Of a stretch of 64,000 bases of DNA, positions 44,478 through 54,375 are shown piece by piece; the first letter of the stretch is position 1, and every line of letters begins with the position of its first letter. Source of the stretch: Paraburkholderia sp. BL9I2N2 (GTDB taxonomy: Bacteria; Pseudomonadota; Gammaproteobacteria; Burkholderiales; Burkholderiaceae); NCBI RefSeq assembly GCF_004339745.1, contig NZ_SMGP01000003.1, positions 930,001 through 994,000 on the forward strand, in the 5' to 3' direction. The notes beneath the pieces were generated by a model, which was not told the DNA's origin, searched no databases, and worked only from the letters and a program-made list of their open reading frames with translations. The translations under genes and the position numbers were made by a program.

Positions 44478-45878
44478 ATGATCAATTCTTCTGAAATTCG
44501 GCAATCCGGCTTTCGGGGTGAGCTCATTCAGTCTGAGGATCCGGATTACGATGAGGCGCGTGCCGTCTTCAATGTCTCGATTGACAAGCGTCCTGTGCTG
44601 ATCGCGCGCTGCGTCGACGCGGACGACGTGGCAAGGGTTGTGGTGCTCGCGCGCAAGCACAACTTGCCGCTTGCCGTACGCAGCACCGGTCACAACGTCG
44701 CCGGATATGCCGTATGCAACGACGGCGTCGTGGTCGATCTGTCGCGCATGAAAGCGATCACGGTAGATCCGTCGGCGCGCACCGTGCGTGCGGAAAGCGG
44801 TTGCAATTGGGGCGAAGTCAATGACGCGCTCCAGCCGTATGGCCTTGCCGCCACGGGCGGCTTCGTGTCAATCACCGGCGTGGCTGGACTGACGCTGGGC
44901 GGTGGCCTCGGCTGGCTCGTTCGCAAGCATGGACTTGCGCTTGACAATCTGCTGGGCGCCGAGGTCGTACTCGCCGACGGTCGCAGGGTGAAGGCCAGCA
45001 GCCACGAGAATGAGGATCTGTTTTGGGCGATACGCGGCGGCGGAGGCAACTTTGGTGTGGTGACTTCGTTCGAATTCAAGGTGCACCCGGCCGGAACGGT
45101 GCTCGCTGGCATTGTGCTCCATCCCGCCGGTGCAGCGGCGGGTGCAATCCGCAGATGGCGCGATCTCGAAGCGGAAGCACCGGACGAATCGACGCTAGGC
45201 GCGCTTCTGTTCCACATGCCGGACGATCCTTCACTGCCTCCACCGATGCGCGGCGCCCCGGTCGCTGGTCTGGGTGGCGTCTACGCCGGGCCGGTGGAAG
45301 AAGGCGAGAAAATCCTACGGCGATTGCGCGAATACGGGCCGCCCCTTGTCGACAAGTTCGCACCCACGCCATACAACGATGCGCAGCGCATGGCGGACTT
45401 CCTGTGGCCGCCGGGCCTGCACAGTTACTGGAAATCGAGCTACTTCAAGGCGCTCGACGACGCGGCCATCGACATCGTGGTCGATCGTTTCGCGCATGTC
45501 CCGTCACGGCATACCGTGATCGTCCTGGAGAACTATGGCAACAGCGCATGGAGCCGCGTTCCCGAATCGGCGACCGCGTTCGGGCATCGCAACTGGCCGT
45601 GGAATATCGTGGTAACGTCTGCATGGTCCGATGCAAAGGATAGCGAACGGAACATTGCGTGGACGCGTGAGCTGCTTGACGCACTCGGGCCGTACAAGGC
45701 ACCGGGTGCGTACGTAAACTATCTCGGCGGCGACGAGGGCTTCGCAGGATTGCAGGCGGCGTATGGAACCAAGCTCGGGCGGCTCGGCGCGATCAAAGCG
45801 CAGTACGACCCGACCAACCTGTTCCGCCTGAACCAGAACATCGCGCCTGCGCCGCTCGCGGACGCGCCGGGGGGATGA
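44478..45878 (+). CDS. FAD-linked oxidoreductase (BBE-type, PCMH domain)
   Basis: A 466-residue flavoprotein. AAGGAGG before ATG 44478 sets the start. The PCMH FAD domain (about 40-210) has STGHNVAGYAV with His72 in the place of the covalently flavinylated histidine, then ITGVAGLTLGGGLGWLVRKHG. The Cys that gives a second covalent link in berberine-bridge enzymes is absent. The end (YDPTNLFRLNQNI) is the BBE domain. Relatives oxidise alcohols, sugars or 6-hydroxynicotine with O2. Cytoplasmic, monocistronic, substrate unknown. Confidence 0.9.
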   Translation: MINSSEIRQSGFRGELIQSEDPDYDEARAVFNVSIDKRPVLIARCVDADDVARVVVLARKHNLPLAVRSTGHNVAGYAVCNDGVVVDLSRMKAITVDPSARTVRAESGCNWGEVNDALQPYGLAATGGFVSITGVAGLTLGGGLGWLVRKHGLALDNLLGAEVVLADGRRVKASSHENEDLFWAIRGGGGNFGVVTSFEFKVHPAGTVLAGIVLHPAGAAAGAIRRWRDLEAEAPDESTLGALLFHMPDDPSLPPPMRGAPVAGLGGVYAGPVEEGEKILRRLREYGPPLVDKFAPTPYNDAQRMADFLWPPGLHSYWKSSYFKALDDAAIDIVVDRFAHVPSRHTVIVLENYGNSAWSRVPESATAFGHRNWPWNIVVTSAWSDAKDSERNIAWTRELLDALGPYKAPGAYVNYLGGDEGFAGLQAAYGTKLGRLGAIKAQYDPTNLFRLNQNIAPAPLADAPGG

Positions 45879-46334
45879 GTCGGTCTACCGGTCGTGCAGG
45901 CCGCCCGTTGCGAAGCACCGCGCAGGCGTGGCGGCATCGCTCCTTCGCCGTGCGAGAAAACAGTCCGCACCCTATTACGACACGATCCAGCGAAGCTCGG
46001 CGTAACGCAGGCAAGCCGGGCGGTCGCTGACCGGCCGAGATGGAATGGACACGCCCTCCCTGCGGGGAATCGGCCATATCCGACCCGCACGCACTGTTAA
46101 TGTGTGAAACGAAGGTTGACTGAGAGATGGCCGCGATGCAGGCCAAGTTCAGAATAGCTGGGTGCGTAATTCGCGCGGGCTGCCAGCTTTGACCGTGCTG
46201 ATGAATGTCCTGCATTCGTTGCGTCGAGCGATTCGATCATCGCGCGCTGCCCACGGGCTTCCGCGATGACGCGCACGTTGCGCATCTGGTAGCACAGCAA
46301 CGCACCGATGATTGGGCACGAGGCCTGCTGCCCG

Positions 46335-46394
46335 TGTCCGGAATCGCAGCGTCGTCGCGTCCGGTACGGACTCGCAACCCAGGTCAATACCCAC
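46335..46394 (-). mobile_element. IS5-like transposase N-terminal scrap
   Basis: On the minus strand 46394-46335 reads GIDLGCESVPDATTLRFR, close to the start of IS5-family transposases (GxxLG...PD.TT...FR). Similarity ends after about 20 codons. The rest of the 45879-46424 gap shows no gene and no clear terminal repeats. Confidence 0.45.
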
Positions 46395-46424
46395 AGTGAA
46401 AGCGCCAACTCACCGACGGGTCCA

Positions 46425-47747
46425 TCATTGCGCAGGTTTCCCTGCGTGCCCGCTTTTATGCGGAAGGCGCTCGCCCAGCGAATCGTAGATCGGCGGACAG
46501 CGCAGCAAGATGGGAACGATCATCGCGCTGAAACATGCGGTGAGCATCGGTAAAAGCAGGGTGAAACTCCCCGTCATTTCAGTGGCGAGGACGATGCCGG
46601 TAATCGGCGCGCGCACGACGGCCGCGAAAATGGCCGCCATCGCTACCACGGTGAACGCGGTCGGATCAGCGGCCACCCCGGGGAACCAGTGCGTGCAGAT
46701 CCGGCCGAACGCGAGGCCCGTTTGTGCGCCGAGCACGAGCATCGGCGCAAACAGTCCGCCCGGGGTATTCGCTGCATATGACACGGCACCCAGCCCGAAG
46801 CGGATCAGGAGCGTGAGCGCGATGCCGGAAAGCGCGCCTGTGCCCACGAGGGCGCGCTGTGTGACCGCGTCGCCGCCGCCCACCAGGTCCGGTGCAAGCC
46901 ACGCGAGCAGTCCTACCGCTGCGCCGACAAGCGCCGCGCGCGTTTCGACCGGCCAGCGTGCGAGCCGGTCGGAGGCGGCGAGCGCGAGGAGTATTGCGCG
47001 GCAATAGGCGGCGCCCAGCAGCCCGACGACGACGCCGAGGGCGAGGTGCGCCGGCACCGTGCCGAAGCCCGGGAAAGGCTGCGCCGCGAACTGAAAGTCC
47101 GGCGAGTCGCCGTGCATCAAGCGCGCCACCGCGATTGCGCCGGCCGATGCGCCGAGTGCCGCGATGGTCGTACGCGTCTCGAAGCGGCGCACCAGTTCCT
47201 CGAGTACGAATACCGCGCCGGCGATCGGTGCATTGAATGCCGTCGCAAGTCCGGCACCGGCGCCCGCCGCGAGCAGGACCCGGCAGTCGTCCGCATTGCG
47301 GCGAAAGAGTGTACCGAGCAAATGAGCGATCGAGGCGCCCATTTGAACCGTGGGACCTTCCCGGCCCAGCGCGAGCCCGGCGCCGATGGCGAGCACGCCG
47401 CCCACGAACTTCACCGGGATGAGCGCCAGGGGCGCGGCGGGTTGGTCGCCGTTCAGCACGGACTCGACGTGAGGGATGCCGCTGCCGCTCGCCTCCGGCG
47501 CGAAACGCCTGACGAGCCACGCGGCAAGTGCGGTCGATGCCGACGCGGCGAGCAGCACGAGGACGAAGCCGATGACGGCATGCCCGGAGCGCGCCCACGC
47601 GATGAACACGTCGCGCGCCTGGTCCGCTCGTCCGAGCGAGAGCCGGAAAAGCGTTCCCAGCGCTCCGCAGGCCGCGCCCGCGATGAGCGAAACGATGGCG
47701 AGCGCGACGAGCTCTGCGTGCTGCTTCTCGACATCCTCGCTGTTCAT
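46425..47747 (-). CDS. clcA: ClC-family chloride channel / H+-coupled antiporter
   Basis: A 440-residue, 18-helix ClC protein with all three anion-pathway signatures: GSGIPHVE, GREGPTVQMG (the gating glutamate is present) and GGLFAPMLVLGA. NAPIAGAVFVLEEL contains the internal glutamate position used for H+ coupling in E. coli ClcA. No CBS domains follow, as in prokaryotic antiporters. Probably exchanges Cl- for H+ (acid resistance), though fluoride-specific members would show different selectivity residues. Monocistronic. Confidence 0.9.
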   Translation of the reverse strand: MNSEDVEKQHAELVALAIVSLIAGAACGALGTLFRLSLGRADQARDVFIAWARSGHAVIGFVLVLLAASASTALAAWLVRRFAPEASGSGIPHVESVLNGDQPAAPLALIPVKFVGGVLAIGAGLALGREGPTVQMGASIAHLLGTLFRRNADDCRVLLAAGAGAGLATAFNAPIAGAVFVLEELVRRFETRTTIAALGASAGAIAVARLMHGDSPDFQFAAQPFPGFGTVPAHLALGVVVGLLGAAYCRAILLALAASDRLARWPVETRAALVGAAVGLLAWLAPDLVGGGDAVTQRALVGTGALSGIALTLLIRFGLGAVSYAANTPGGLFAPMLVLGAQTGLAFGRICTHWFPGVAADPTAFTVVAMAAIFAAVVRAPITGIVLATEMTGSFTLLLPMLTACFSAMIVPILLRCPPIYDSLGERLPHKSGHAGKPAQ

Positions 47748-47927
47748 GATCTACGCATGTCCGATTAGGAGCACGTGCAACGGAGAATCTCCGATGACGC
47801 TGGCATGTGGCCGTTTCCATGACAACAGCGGAACCCGGTGCTCGAAGTGCGACATCGGCGCCGGGGCGATCCGGGTTCGTGCCTCCCGCGCGACGCGATT
47901 GGCGCGGCATCCGGAGCCGCGAGCGAG

Positions 47928-48326
47928 CTACGACGGCGTACAGGCGCCGAAGAGCACGAACACGTCTTCACGGTTGACGAGGGTCGTGGACATGCTGCCC
48001 GTCCTGGTATCGAGTGCAATGCTCCAGCCGTAGCCCAGCTCGGTGCCTTGAAGGAGCAACTGGCCCTCGCTCGGCTCCATGTGCCGGATCTCGGTGGTGC
48101 GCTGCGACCCGATCACGGCTTTTTTGGCGAAGTTGATGCGGATGAATTGCGGCGCGCCAAGGACCGCCGGCACCGTTCGATAGCAAACCTCCCCGACGCC
48201 GCAGAAATGCGCATCGATAGTGGCGCACAACAGCGGCTTGCTGCCGTCGAAGTCTGCGCCGAGCACCCATGACGGCGTCGAGCAAACGAGGATCGCGAGG
48301 GTGCTTGTCCGCAGTGTCTTCAACAT
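47928..48326 (-). CDS. Secreted hypothetical protein with signal peptide
   Basis: AGGAG before ATG 48326 fixes the start within a longer frame. Residues 1-24 are a signal peptide (MLKTLRTSTLAILVCSTPSW, cleavage near VLGA). The 108-residue mature part has three Cys in the first third (LLCATIDAHFCGVGEVC) and one near the end, suggesting disulfides in the periplasm. No family recognised. It lies 69 bases after a glycine-zipper protein gene on the same strand. Confidence 0.65.
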   Translation of the reverse strand: MLKTLRTSTLAILVCSTPSWVLGADFDGSKPLLCATIDAHFCGVGEVCYRTVPAVLGAPQFIRINFAKKAVIGSQRTTEIRHMEPSEGQLLLQGTELGYGWSIALDTRTGSMSTTLVNREDVFVLFGACTPS

Positions 48327-48395
48327 AGCTGCTTCTCCTGCCTGTCGTGAATCAGCGAGCAAGCGCTCGATGGACTGGGTCACCAGCGCCAGTGA

Positions 48396-48875
48396 CTACT
48401 CGACTGTGTAGCCACGGCCGGTCATGCACGCTCCCACCGCACGGTTGTATGTCGAAAGCTGACTCGACGCCTGTTGCTGCATGCTTCCCTGCTCCATGGC
48501 CGCTTGCTGTTGCTCGCGCCGCATCCGCATGCCGCTCCCCATCGTTCCGACGAGTGCGCCGATTCCCGCTCCCTCGCCCCAATGGCCGCCAGCGGCGCCG
48601 CCTATCAGCGTTCCGAACAACGCACCGCCCGCGGCGCCGCGGAACAAGTGGCCTTGCTGCGAGGGTGGTGGTGGGCTGCTCGCCACCTGCTGCGCGAGCG
48701 CGACAGGATTGACGCCGGTGGTTTGCTGAGCCCACGCCTGGCATTCTGCGGTGTCCGTTCGCTGGCGTTCCGGGCTCTGCCCCCGGGCGGGATAAATGAT
48801 GGGCTGCTGCGCCGCTGCCGCAATTGCCAGCGACGAGATCGCCAGGCCGATCGAAAATCGAACAATTCGTTGCAT
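48396..48875 (-). CDS. Glycine-zipper (YMGG-like) secreted or outer-membrane protein
   Basis: A 159-residue protein starting at ATG 48875 with a signal peptide ending AIAAAAQ. The middle carries the glycine zipper GGALFGTLIGGAAGGHWGEG then AGIGALVGTMGSG, a GxxxG-rich hairpin that inserts in membranes, followed by a Gln-rich coil and YNRAVGACMTGRGYTVE, an end common in such proteins of Burkholderiales. The Shine-Dalgarno is weak. Role unknown; outer-membrane association is inferred. Confidence 0.8.
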   Translation of the reverse strand: MQRIVRFSIGLAISSLAIAAAAQQPIIYPARGQSPERQRTDTAECQAWAQQTTGVNPVALAQQVASSPPPPSQQGHLFRGAAGGALFGTLIGGAAGGHWGEGAGIGALVGTMGSGMRMRREQQQAAMEQGSMQQQASSQLSTYNRAVGACMTGRGYTVE

Positions 48876-49387
48876 TGCGAAAAGCCCCAAAAAATGCTTT
48901 CGAATATTCGCCGACCCGCCTATCGACGGCGGTGAACACGCCGTCAAGGCGCAAAGCCGAAACCGGAACCGTGCACGTCACCACCGTCCCGATCAGGCCC
49001 GCCACTTCCTTGCCGTGACGTATCTCTTGCGGCCCGAGGTTGCTCAAAATCGTTGACGTCGTCTTCGAGATCCGCCTGGCGCGCACGACGCTGGGCCATT
49101 GCGAATATGAGACAAGCATTCGTCGATGAGCAGACGACGGTTCGCAACTCATGATGGCTGAAAGGAGTATTGATCTCGTTTGCATTAAAAGGCAATTGAA
49201 CTTTGGTCCAATATCGCTTCAACCTCATCAAACATTTTTGCCGCGTCTCCACTCGATATGCCAAGCTCGCCGACAGCTATCTCGTGTTGCATCGCTTGCC
49301 TGCGCATTTGGCACCGTCGCAAATGTGAACACAGCCTTCCAGGATATGCCGCCAGTATGCGGCTCGCGGCGCGGATCTTGAGGCGTA
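48876..49387. other. Intergenic stretch, no gene recognised
   Basis: Short overlapping frames only. It leads into the remnant at 49388. Confidence 0.35.
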
Positions 49388-49660
49388 GTGTGGTTTTCCC
49401 CGACACGGTCGGATCGATTCGGCTGGCGGCCCGGACTGTGGATTGCCGCGGACGTTACGTATCTCACGGGCGGCCGGATAATGATCAATGGCGTCGAGAA
49501 CCAAGATCTGCAAAGCAGTACTCGCTATGGGATCACGTTGTCGGTTCCACTTGCTGCACAATGGTCAACCAAACTCGCATGGTCGCGTGGGTTAACGACA
49601 CGCATCGGTGGAAATTTACAGACCGTCGCGGTCGCGGCCCGTAATAACGCAATGGCGCCG
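49388..49660 (+). pseudogene. C-terminal remnant of a MetA-pathway-type outer-membrane transporter
   Basis: The frame reads WRPGLWIAADVTYLTGGRIM, then NGVENQDLQSSTRYGITLSV and TTRIGGNLQTVAVA. This is the typical end of phenol/MetA-pathway outer-membrane proteins (PF13557), which form a beta barrel (family pattern GLW...D.T...GG.T..NG......S..R.G). The upstream three quarters are missing and the frame drifts after TVAVA, where a final strand with terminal aromatic residue is expected. Confidence 0.6.
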
Positions 49661-49758
49661 TGGGCTCGTCGCGACGGGTGGAGCTGGAGTTGCCCCGGTT
49701 TCGCCAACGGGTTACAGCGCGGGTTGCAATGCTCCCACGCCTGGCGTCGTGCGCGCCT

Positions 49759-51237
49759 TCACGATGAGGTCATTTCGAAGACGTGGTAGCTCCATGGTGG
49801 CAGATCCAGGTAAAGACCGCGTGAAATGAGATCGTTGCCGTCGCGATCAAAACTGGCCGGCCCCATCATGTCCTTCATCCGCACCGTGCGGCCGGCCATG
49901 TCGGGAAACGGCAGTCGCACGTAACACTGGCTCTGGTTGTCGGCGTAGTTGACGGCAACGAGCCGCCGGTCGCCTTCGGCTCGTTGCCAGGACCACGCGA
50001 TGAAACAATCCGAGGTCCAGTTGCCCTCCCACGCCGGCACGCATTCGAGCAGGTTCCACGCGCCGTCCCGAAAGACCGGCTGACGCAGCACCGCCAACAG
50101 GCTCTCGTAGAACGCCTGCAACGCTGCGTCGATAGGCTCCTGTGGCGACCGGACCAGGTGCGGCGAGATGCGTTTCCTGCAGCCCTCGAACTGGCCTTGG
50201 TGAAAGAAGCGCAGACCAGGCGAAAGAAACGTGATGACGGCGCCTGCCTCGTGCCTGCTGGGTTCGAAGGCCGCCGCGGTCCGGGGCTCGTCGTGGTTTT
50301 CCAGAAAGCGGGCCAGCTTGTCCTGGTAATCGAGCCCGGCGTGCAGATGCTCGCGCACCGACCGTGCGTGCGCATCGCGGAGGCGGTCATACATCTGCTT
50401 GTCATAGGCGTAATCGAAGCCCTGCTGCTGCATCGTCCATTCCAGGTCCCAATAGACCTCCGCCATGAACAGGAACTGCGGATGCTTGCGCTTCACGGAT
50501 TCGATGGCCTTCGGCCAGAAGGGATCGGCGCGAATGTTCCAGGTGCGTTCGAACACGTCGGGCAAGACCAGCATGGCCATGTCGCATCGCACGCCGTCGC
50601 ATTGCCCCGCGATTCTTTGCAGCTCGCCGATCATCGCCTGCTGTAACTCCGGATTGCCGTAGTTGAGCTGCAACGTATCGGGCCATCCGTCGAAGTATGG
50701 ATCCCGGCCGTGGGCAAGCACCAGCGGACCGTTCCTTGTCTGCACCCGGCAGTAGTTGCGCGGTGAACGAGCCAGGTCCGCCTCGCTCCCGTGGACGAAG
50801 TAGTCCGGATGCTCATCGATCCAGTCGTGATCCGGCGCCATGTGATTCGGCACGAAATCGAGCATCAGCTTCAGTCCGCGTTGCTGCAGACGCTGCCGCA
50901 ATCGGGCGAGCGCCTCGGCGCCGCCCAGATCGCGATGGACGGTGTAGCTCTGGATGGCGAACCCGGAGCCGGCGATGTCTTCGTCGCAGAGATCCGGTAT
51001 CGTTTCGGCGAATTCGCGACGCCATTCGGGGTTCGCACGCGAGATCGCTTGCGCTGCGGGGCCGGTCTGCCAGACGCTCAGCAACCAGATCCAGTCAAAG
51101 CCCAACTCGGCAAGGCGATCCAGTTCGGCATCCGGAATATCGTCCAGCGTCGCGCTCCTCCCCAGCACGCGAGACAACCCGGTCAGCCAGACGCGGGTGT
51201 TGATCTGGTACAGCGCCGGATAGCGTAAGTCGAACAT
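49759..51237 (-). CDS. Alpha-amylase-family (GH13) glycosidase
   Basis: A 492-residue GH13 enzyme with the four conserved regions: DFVPNHM (I), GVRCDMAM with nucleophile Asp219 (II), AEVYWDLEW with acid Glu260 (III) and FLENHDE with Asp316 (IV). The N-terminus (YPALYQINTRVWLTGLSRVL) and region III resemble uncharacterised GH13 proteins found next to glucosidases and trehalose-type genes. No signal peptide, so cytoplasmic. The next gene downstream of its promoter side is a broken GH63-like glucosidase 10 bases away, suggesting a former alpha-glucoside operon. Confidence 0.88.
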   Translation of the reverse strand: MFDLRYPALYQINTRVWLTGLSRVLGRSATLDDIPDAELDRLAELGFDWIWLLSVWQTGPAAQAISRANPEWRREFAETIPDLCDEDIAGSGFAIQSYTVHRDLGGAEALARLRQRLQQRGLKLMLDFVPNHMAPDHDWIDEHPDYFVHGSEADLARSPRNYCRVQTRNGPLVLAHGRDPYFDGWPDTLQLNYGNPELQQAMIGELQRIAGQCDGVRCDMAMLVLPDVFERTWNIRADPFWPKAIESVKRKHPQFLFMAEVYWDLEWTMQQQGFDYAYDKQMYDRLRDAHARSVREHLHAGLDYQDKLARFLENHDEPRTAAAFEPSRHEAGAVITFLSPGLRFFHQGQFEGCRKRISPHLVRSPQEPIDAALQAFYESLLAVLRQPVFRDGAWNLLECVPAWEGNWTSDCFIAWSWQRAEGDRRLVAVNYADNQSQCYVRLPFPDMAGRTVRMKDMMGPASFDRDGNDLISRGLYLDLPPWSYHVFEMTSS

Positions 51238-51247
51238 ATCCTCTCCT

Positions 51248-52075
51248 TTACTTCTCGCCGATCCCTTCTCCGCCCACCTGCCCCCTTACGATCCCCGCCA
51301 TCACACGGGCGCGTTCGGTCTCCAGTATAGTTTGCGCATCGACACGCCCAAACAGGTCCAGGAGAGGGGCGACGAGGCCCGTCCAGCCTGTCTGGTGGCT
51401 GGCCCCAAGGCCAGCGCCATTGTCACCGTGGAAGTACTCGTAAAACAGGATCAGGTCGCGCCAATGCGGATCGTCCTGGAATCTGGCCGCCCCGCCGTAG
51501 ACGGGCCGTAGCCCGTCGGCATCGCGCAGAAACGTACCCGTCAGCCGACGGACAAGCTCCTGCGCTACCTCGAACAGCGTCATGTGCGGACCCGTCCCGG
51601 TCGGACATTGAACCTTGAAGTCATCGCCGAAAAAAGTGTAGAAATTTATCAGCGCCCGGACAATCAGCAGATTAACTGGCATCCACACCGGGCCGCGCCA
51701 GTTCGAGTTGCCACCGAACATGCCGGTATTCGATTCGGCCGGCAGGTACTGCACCTTATACTCCTGCCCAGCGACGTGAAGCACGAAGGGATGTTCCAGG
51801 TGATAGCGAGAAAGCGAACGAATGCCGTGCGGCCCCAGGAACTCGTTCTCATCGAGCAGGTAACCGAGCACGCGCTCGAGTTTCCGCTTGTTGAGAATCG
51901 ATAGAAGTCTCCGTTCCCTATGGCCGATGAAACCCGCGTCGGTCGGAGCCACATGGGCAACCAGCGCGGGGTAGCGTTTTCGAAACTGCGCAATCAGCTC
52001 CATCAGCTTCGGACAAGGCACGAACCGGTCGTCTTGACGAAATGAAAGCGCTGGAACTATTGCGGCAGATCCTGT
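51248..52075 (-). pseudogene. C-terminal part of a GH63/MGH1-like glucosidase
   Basis: About 270 residues (from ALSFRQDDRFVPCPK to GWTGLVAPLLDLFG) match the C-terminal (alpha/alpha)6-barrel part of large bacterial glucosidases of the MGH1/GH63 type, including ESNTGMFGGNSNWRGPVWMP and YEYFHGDNGAGLGASHQTGW. Intact members are several times longer, so the catalytic N-terminal two thirds are missing. The frame runs to 52132, but similarity stops at about 52075, which marks the deletion or rearrangement junction. Confidence 0.75.
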
Positions 52076-52376
52076 CGCTCTGACCTGAATCGACCGTTCA
52101 GCATAACTCCATGGCGGCGGGGCTGCCCGCAAAACGGCGCGCCCTTTCCGCAGACGCCACGGACCCGGTCGTTGAGAAGAGAAACCTGCCTCTTCTCATC
52201 GCAGCCCTGATTGCCTGCGCCGGCTGGAGCCGAGCTGTGGAGCTGCGGGCAACTCGCGTGGCGTTCTTTGTTCGTCTGGTGCACTCGTCGGCTCGCCGGT
52301 ATAGCATGTCAACTGTGCTGCCGACGTGCGGCTTGAACGGTGCGTCAACGACCGGAACACAAGTTTCAGGTGAGCA

Positions 52377-52913
52377 ATGAACGTCAAATGTACCGTTGGA
52401 GCGCTGCTGCTCCTCGCATCATCCATTTGCGCATTTGGTCAGGATGACGGGCTGACCAATGCACAGATCGTCGGCATCATCCTTGTGGCGAATCAGGCGG
52501 AAATCGCGGCAGGGCAAATAGCCTTGCGCAGAACTCGGTTGAGAGGCGTGCAAAGCTTCGCGAGCCGGATGATTGACGAGCATGGACAGGTCATTCAGGA
52601 AACCGCCGAATTGCTGCAGAGACTCGGAGCGACTCCACAACGAAGCAAGATCAGCGATGCGATGACGCGGCAGAGCTACGATGACCTCGCAAGGCTTAAC
52701 GAAGTCGGAATCTACGATTTCGACCAGACTTACCTTGATCGCGAGGTCATTGTCCTGCATCAGCTGGTCAAAACGGTAGACACCTTCATTCGGACCACGA
52801 CCAGCATGGAACTGAAGACACTGCTCGTCCGGTCTCGCCCGTCGTTCATTTTTCATCTGGACCAGGCTCAACGATTGCAACTGACACTGGAACGGCCGGG
52901 GTTTCGTCGATGA
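52377..52913 (+). CDS. DUF4142-like secreted protein
   Basis: A 178-residue protein with a signal peptide (MNVKCTVGALLLLASSICAF, cleavage near FGQ). The mature part is helical: LTNAQIVGIILVANQAEIAAGQ, SFASRMIDEHGQVIQETAEL and YLDREVIVLHQLVKTVDTFI match DUF4142 (ferritin-like four-helix, with the M..DH...EH pattern). The metal ligands are only partly conserved. Periplasmic location is inferred; function unknown. Confidence 0.75.
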   Translation: MNVKCTVGALLLLASSICAFGQDDGLTNAQIVGIILVANQAEIAAGQIALRRTRLRGVQSFASRMIDEHGQVIQETAELLQRLGATPQRSKISDAMTRQSYDDLARLNEVGIYDFDQTYLDREVIVLHQLVKTVDTFIRTTTSMELKTLLVRSRPSFIFHLDQAQRLQLTLERPGFRR

Positions 52914-53146
52914 TCTGTACGGCCTTGTCAAGTTGACGAGCGTCGGCTGTTTGCCTAGTCAGAAAGTAGTTATCCTTATCAGATAGCTTCCTCGACGGCG
53001 ACATTGACGCTCCAATTGTTGGTGTTCACAAATGCTGAAGGTCGCAAATTCTGCTAATGATGTCCGTTGGAGCGCAAATCGTGCCCATTAATTCTGCTAG
53101 CGCGGCTTTTCTACCACAACGCGAACTCACTGCTCGACACGACTGA

Positions 53147-53536
53147 CTAAGCGCAGGACGACGCCGTGCTGACCAACATCCACACAAGGGATGTTGAAGG
53201 CCCGATGTGGCACACAAAGTGCCGTACTGCATGGCCTTTTTTTGATCTGCGCACTGAGATTTCGTCCATCCTCCAGCTCTTGCCAACCGCTCGCTTGTGC
53301 CGTCGAAACGCCTTTTCGAACAACGGCACGAGCTTGATGACCCGGCGGTGCACGCTCGAACGATCCACCTCAATGCCCCGTTCGGCCATCATCTCTTCGA
53401 GGTTGCGCAGGCTCAGCGAGTACGCCACATGCCAGCGCACACACAGCTGAATCAAGTCCAATGGATAGTGCAGTCGCTTCAGTACCTTGCCAATGCCAGC
53501 GGGCAGTGCCTTGCGTGGCATCCTCGTCTTTGCCAT
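53147..53536 (-). mobile_element. IS6-family transposase, N-terminal part, frameshifted
   Basis: From ATG 53536 about 105 residues are an excellent IS6 transposase N-terminus (KVLKRLHYPLDLIQLCVRWH, SLSLRNLEEMMAERGIEVDR, FEKAFRRHKRAVGKSWRMDE). The first catalytic Asp is present, then the frame degenerates at a run of A residues and the DE part of the DDE triad cannot be found. No inverted repeats were located. Not functional. It covers the same protein region as the scrap at 29390. Confidence 0.8.
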
Positions 53537-53548
53537 CACGCTCGTCAT

Positions 53549-53988
53549 GCGTTACGGTCCGACCGAATCTACTTCACCGCGTTAACTCGACAGAGCCACA
53601 GACACTTCCCTTTCGAAGCCATATCGTTTCTCCAGGACGAGTTGCTGAACCGGTTACCGTGAATTGCCCGGCAGGACGGTCATCCGGACTGCGGTCACAT
53701 CGAGGTCCGCAGTGCAATCGCCAAGCCGTATCGACAATACCGAACGGTTCCAAGTCCCGAGCTCCCGATGATAGTTGGCTTGGCGAAGAACGGCTATTAC
53801 ATGTATATGCAATGAATCCAGCGAGGCTGTTGACGCTCGACGCTTGTTCAGCCACGACGGCAGACACCCGAACTTGCCTCGTATTACGTAAACATGCAAT
53901 ATCTCCGCCGGACACAACGTTTTATGTTGGTTCTGTGGACGCGGCTCTCTCAAAGAGAGCCCGAATCAACCTGACAGGCTTAAGAGAC
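53549..53988. other. Intergenic stretch before the K+ channel gene
   Basis: An open frame continues upstream of the channel, but its translation has no recognisable domain. It is taken as non-coding. Confidence 0.4.
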
Positions 53989-54375
53989 ATGGATAGTGGC
54001 AACGAGGACAACCTTCACGCCAAGATCTCGCCGCGTACTGCGGCTGCTGAGGTTGCCAAGGTCCTCTGGCACCTGCGCCGCATTCTGGCCATTCTGGTCG
54101 TGCTTTTCTTCTTTCTGTCGATCGCGATGTATTACGTTGGAGGGGCCGTCAACACGGTCACACGTACGCAATCATCTCTGGGCGAGACGTTCTATTTTTG
54201 CGCGGTCACTGCGCTGACCATCGGCTACGGCGACGTCGTGCCGACCACTACGCTTGGTCGGATCATCGCGGTTTTGCTTGCTTTCATCGGCGTGTTGATG
54301 ACGGGGGTAATTACTGGCTCGACTGTTTACGGTATTCAGGTGGCTGCCCAGCGGGCTGGCCTCCGGCCAGGCTAG
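53989..54375 (+). CDS. Two-helix potassium channel protein
   Basis: A 128-residue protein starting at ATG 53989 (the upstream open frame is not supported). Helix 1 is about residues 33-53 (LAILVVLFFFLSIAMYYVGG); a pore helix and filter TIGYGD follow at residues 77-82, then helix 2 (RIIAVLLAFIGVLMTGVITG). The filter is canonical TVGYGD with Ile for Val, as in several bacterial channels. The length is that of a minimal KcsA-like subunit working as a tetramer. No RCK domain. Regulation not visible. Confidence 0.85.
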   Translation: MDSGNEDNLHAKISPRTAAAEVAKVLWHLRRILAILVVLFFFLSIAMYYVGGAVNTVTRTQSSLGETFYFCAVTALTIGYGDVVPTTTLGRIIAVLLAFIGVLMTGVITGSTVYGIQVAAQRAGLRPG

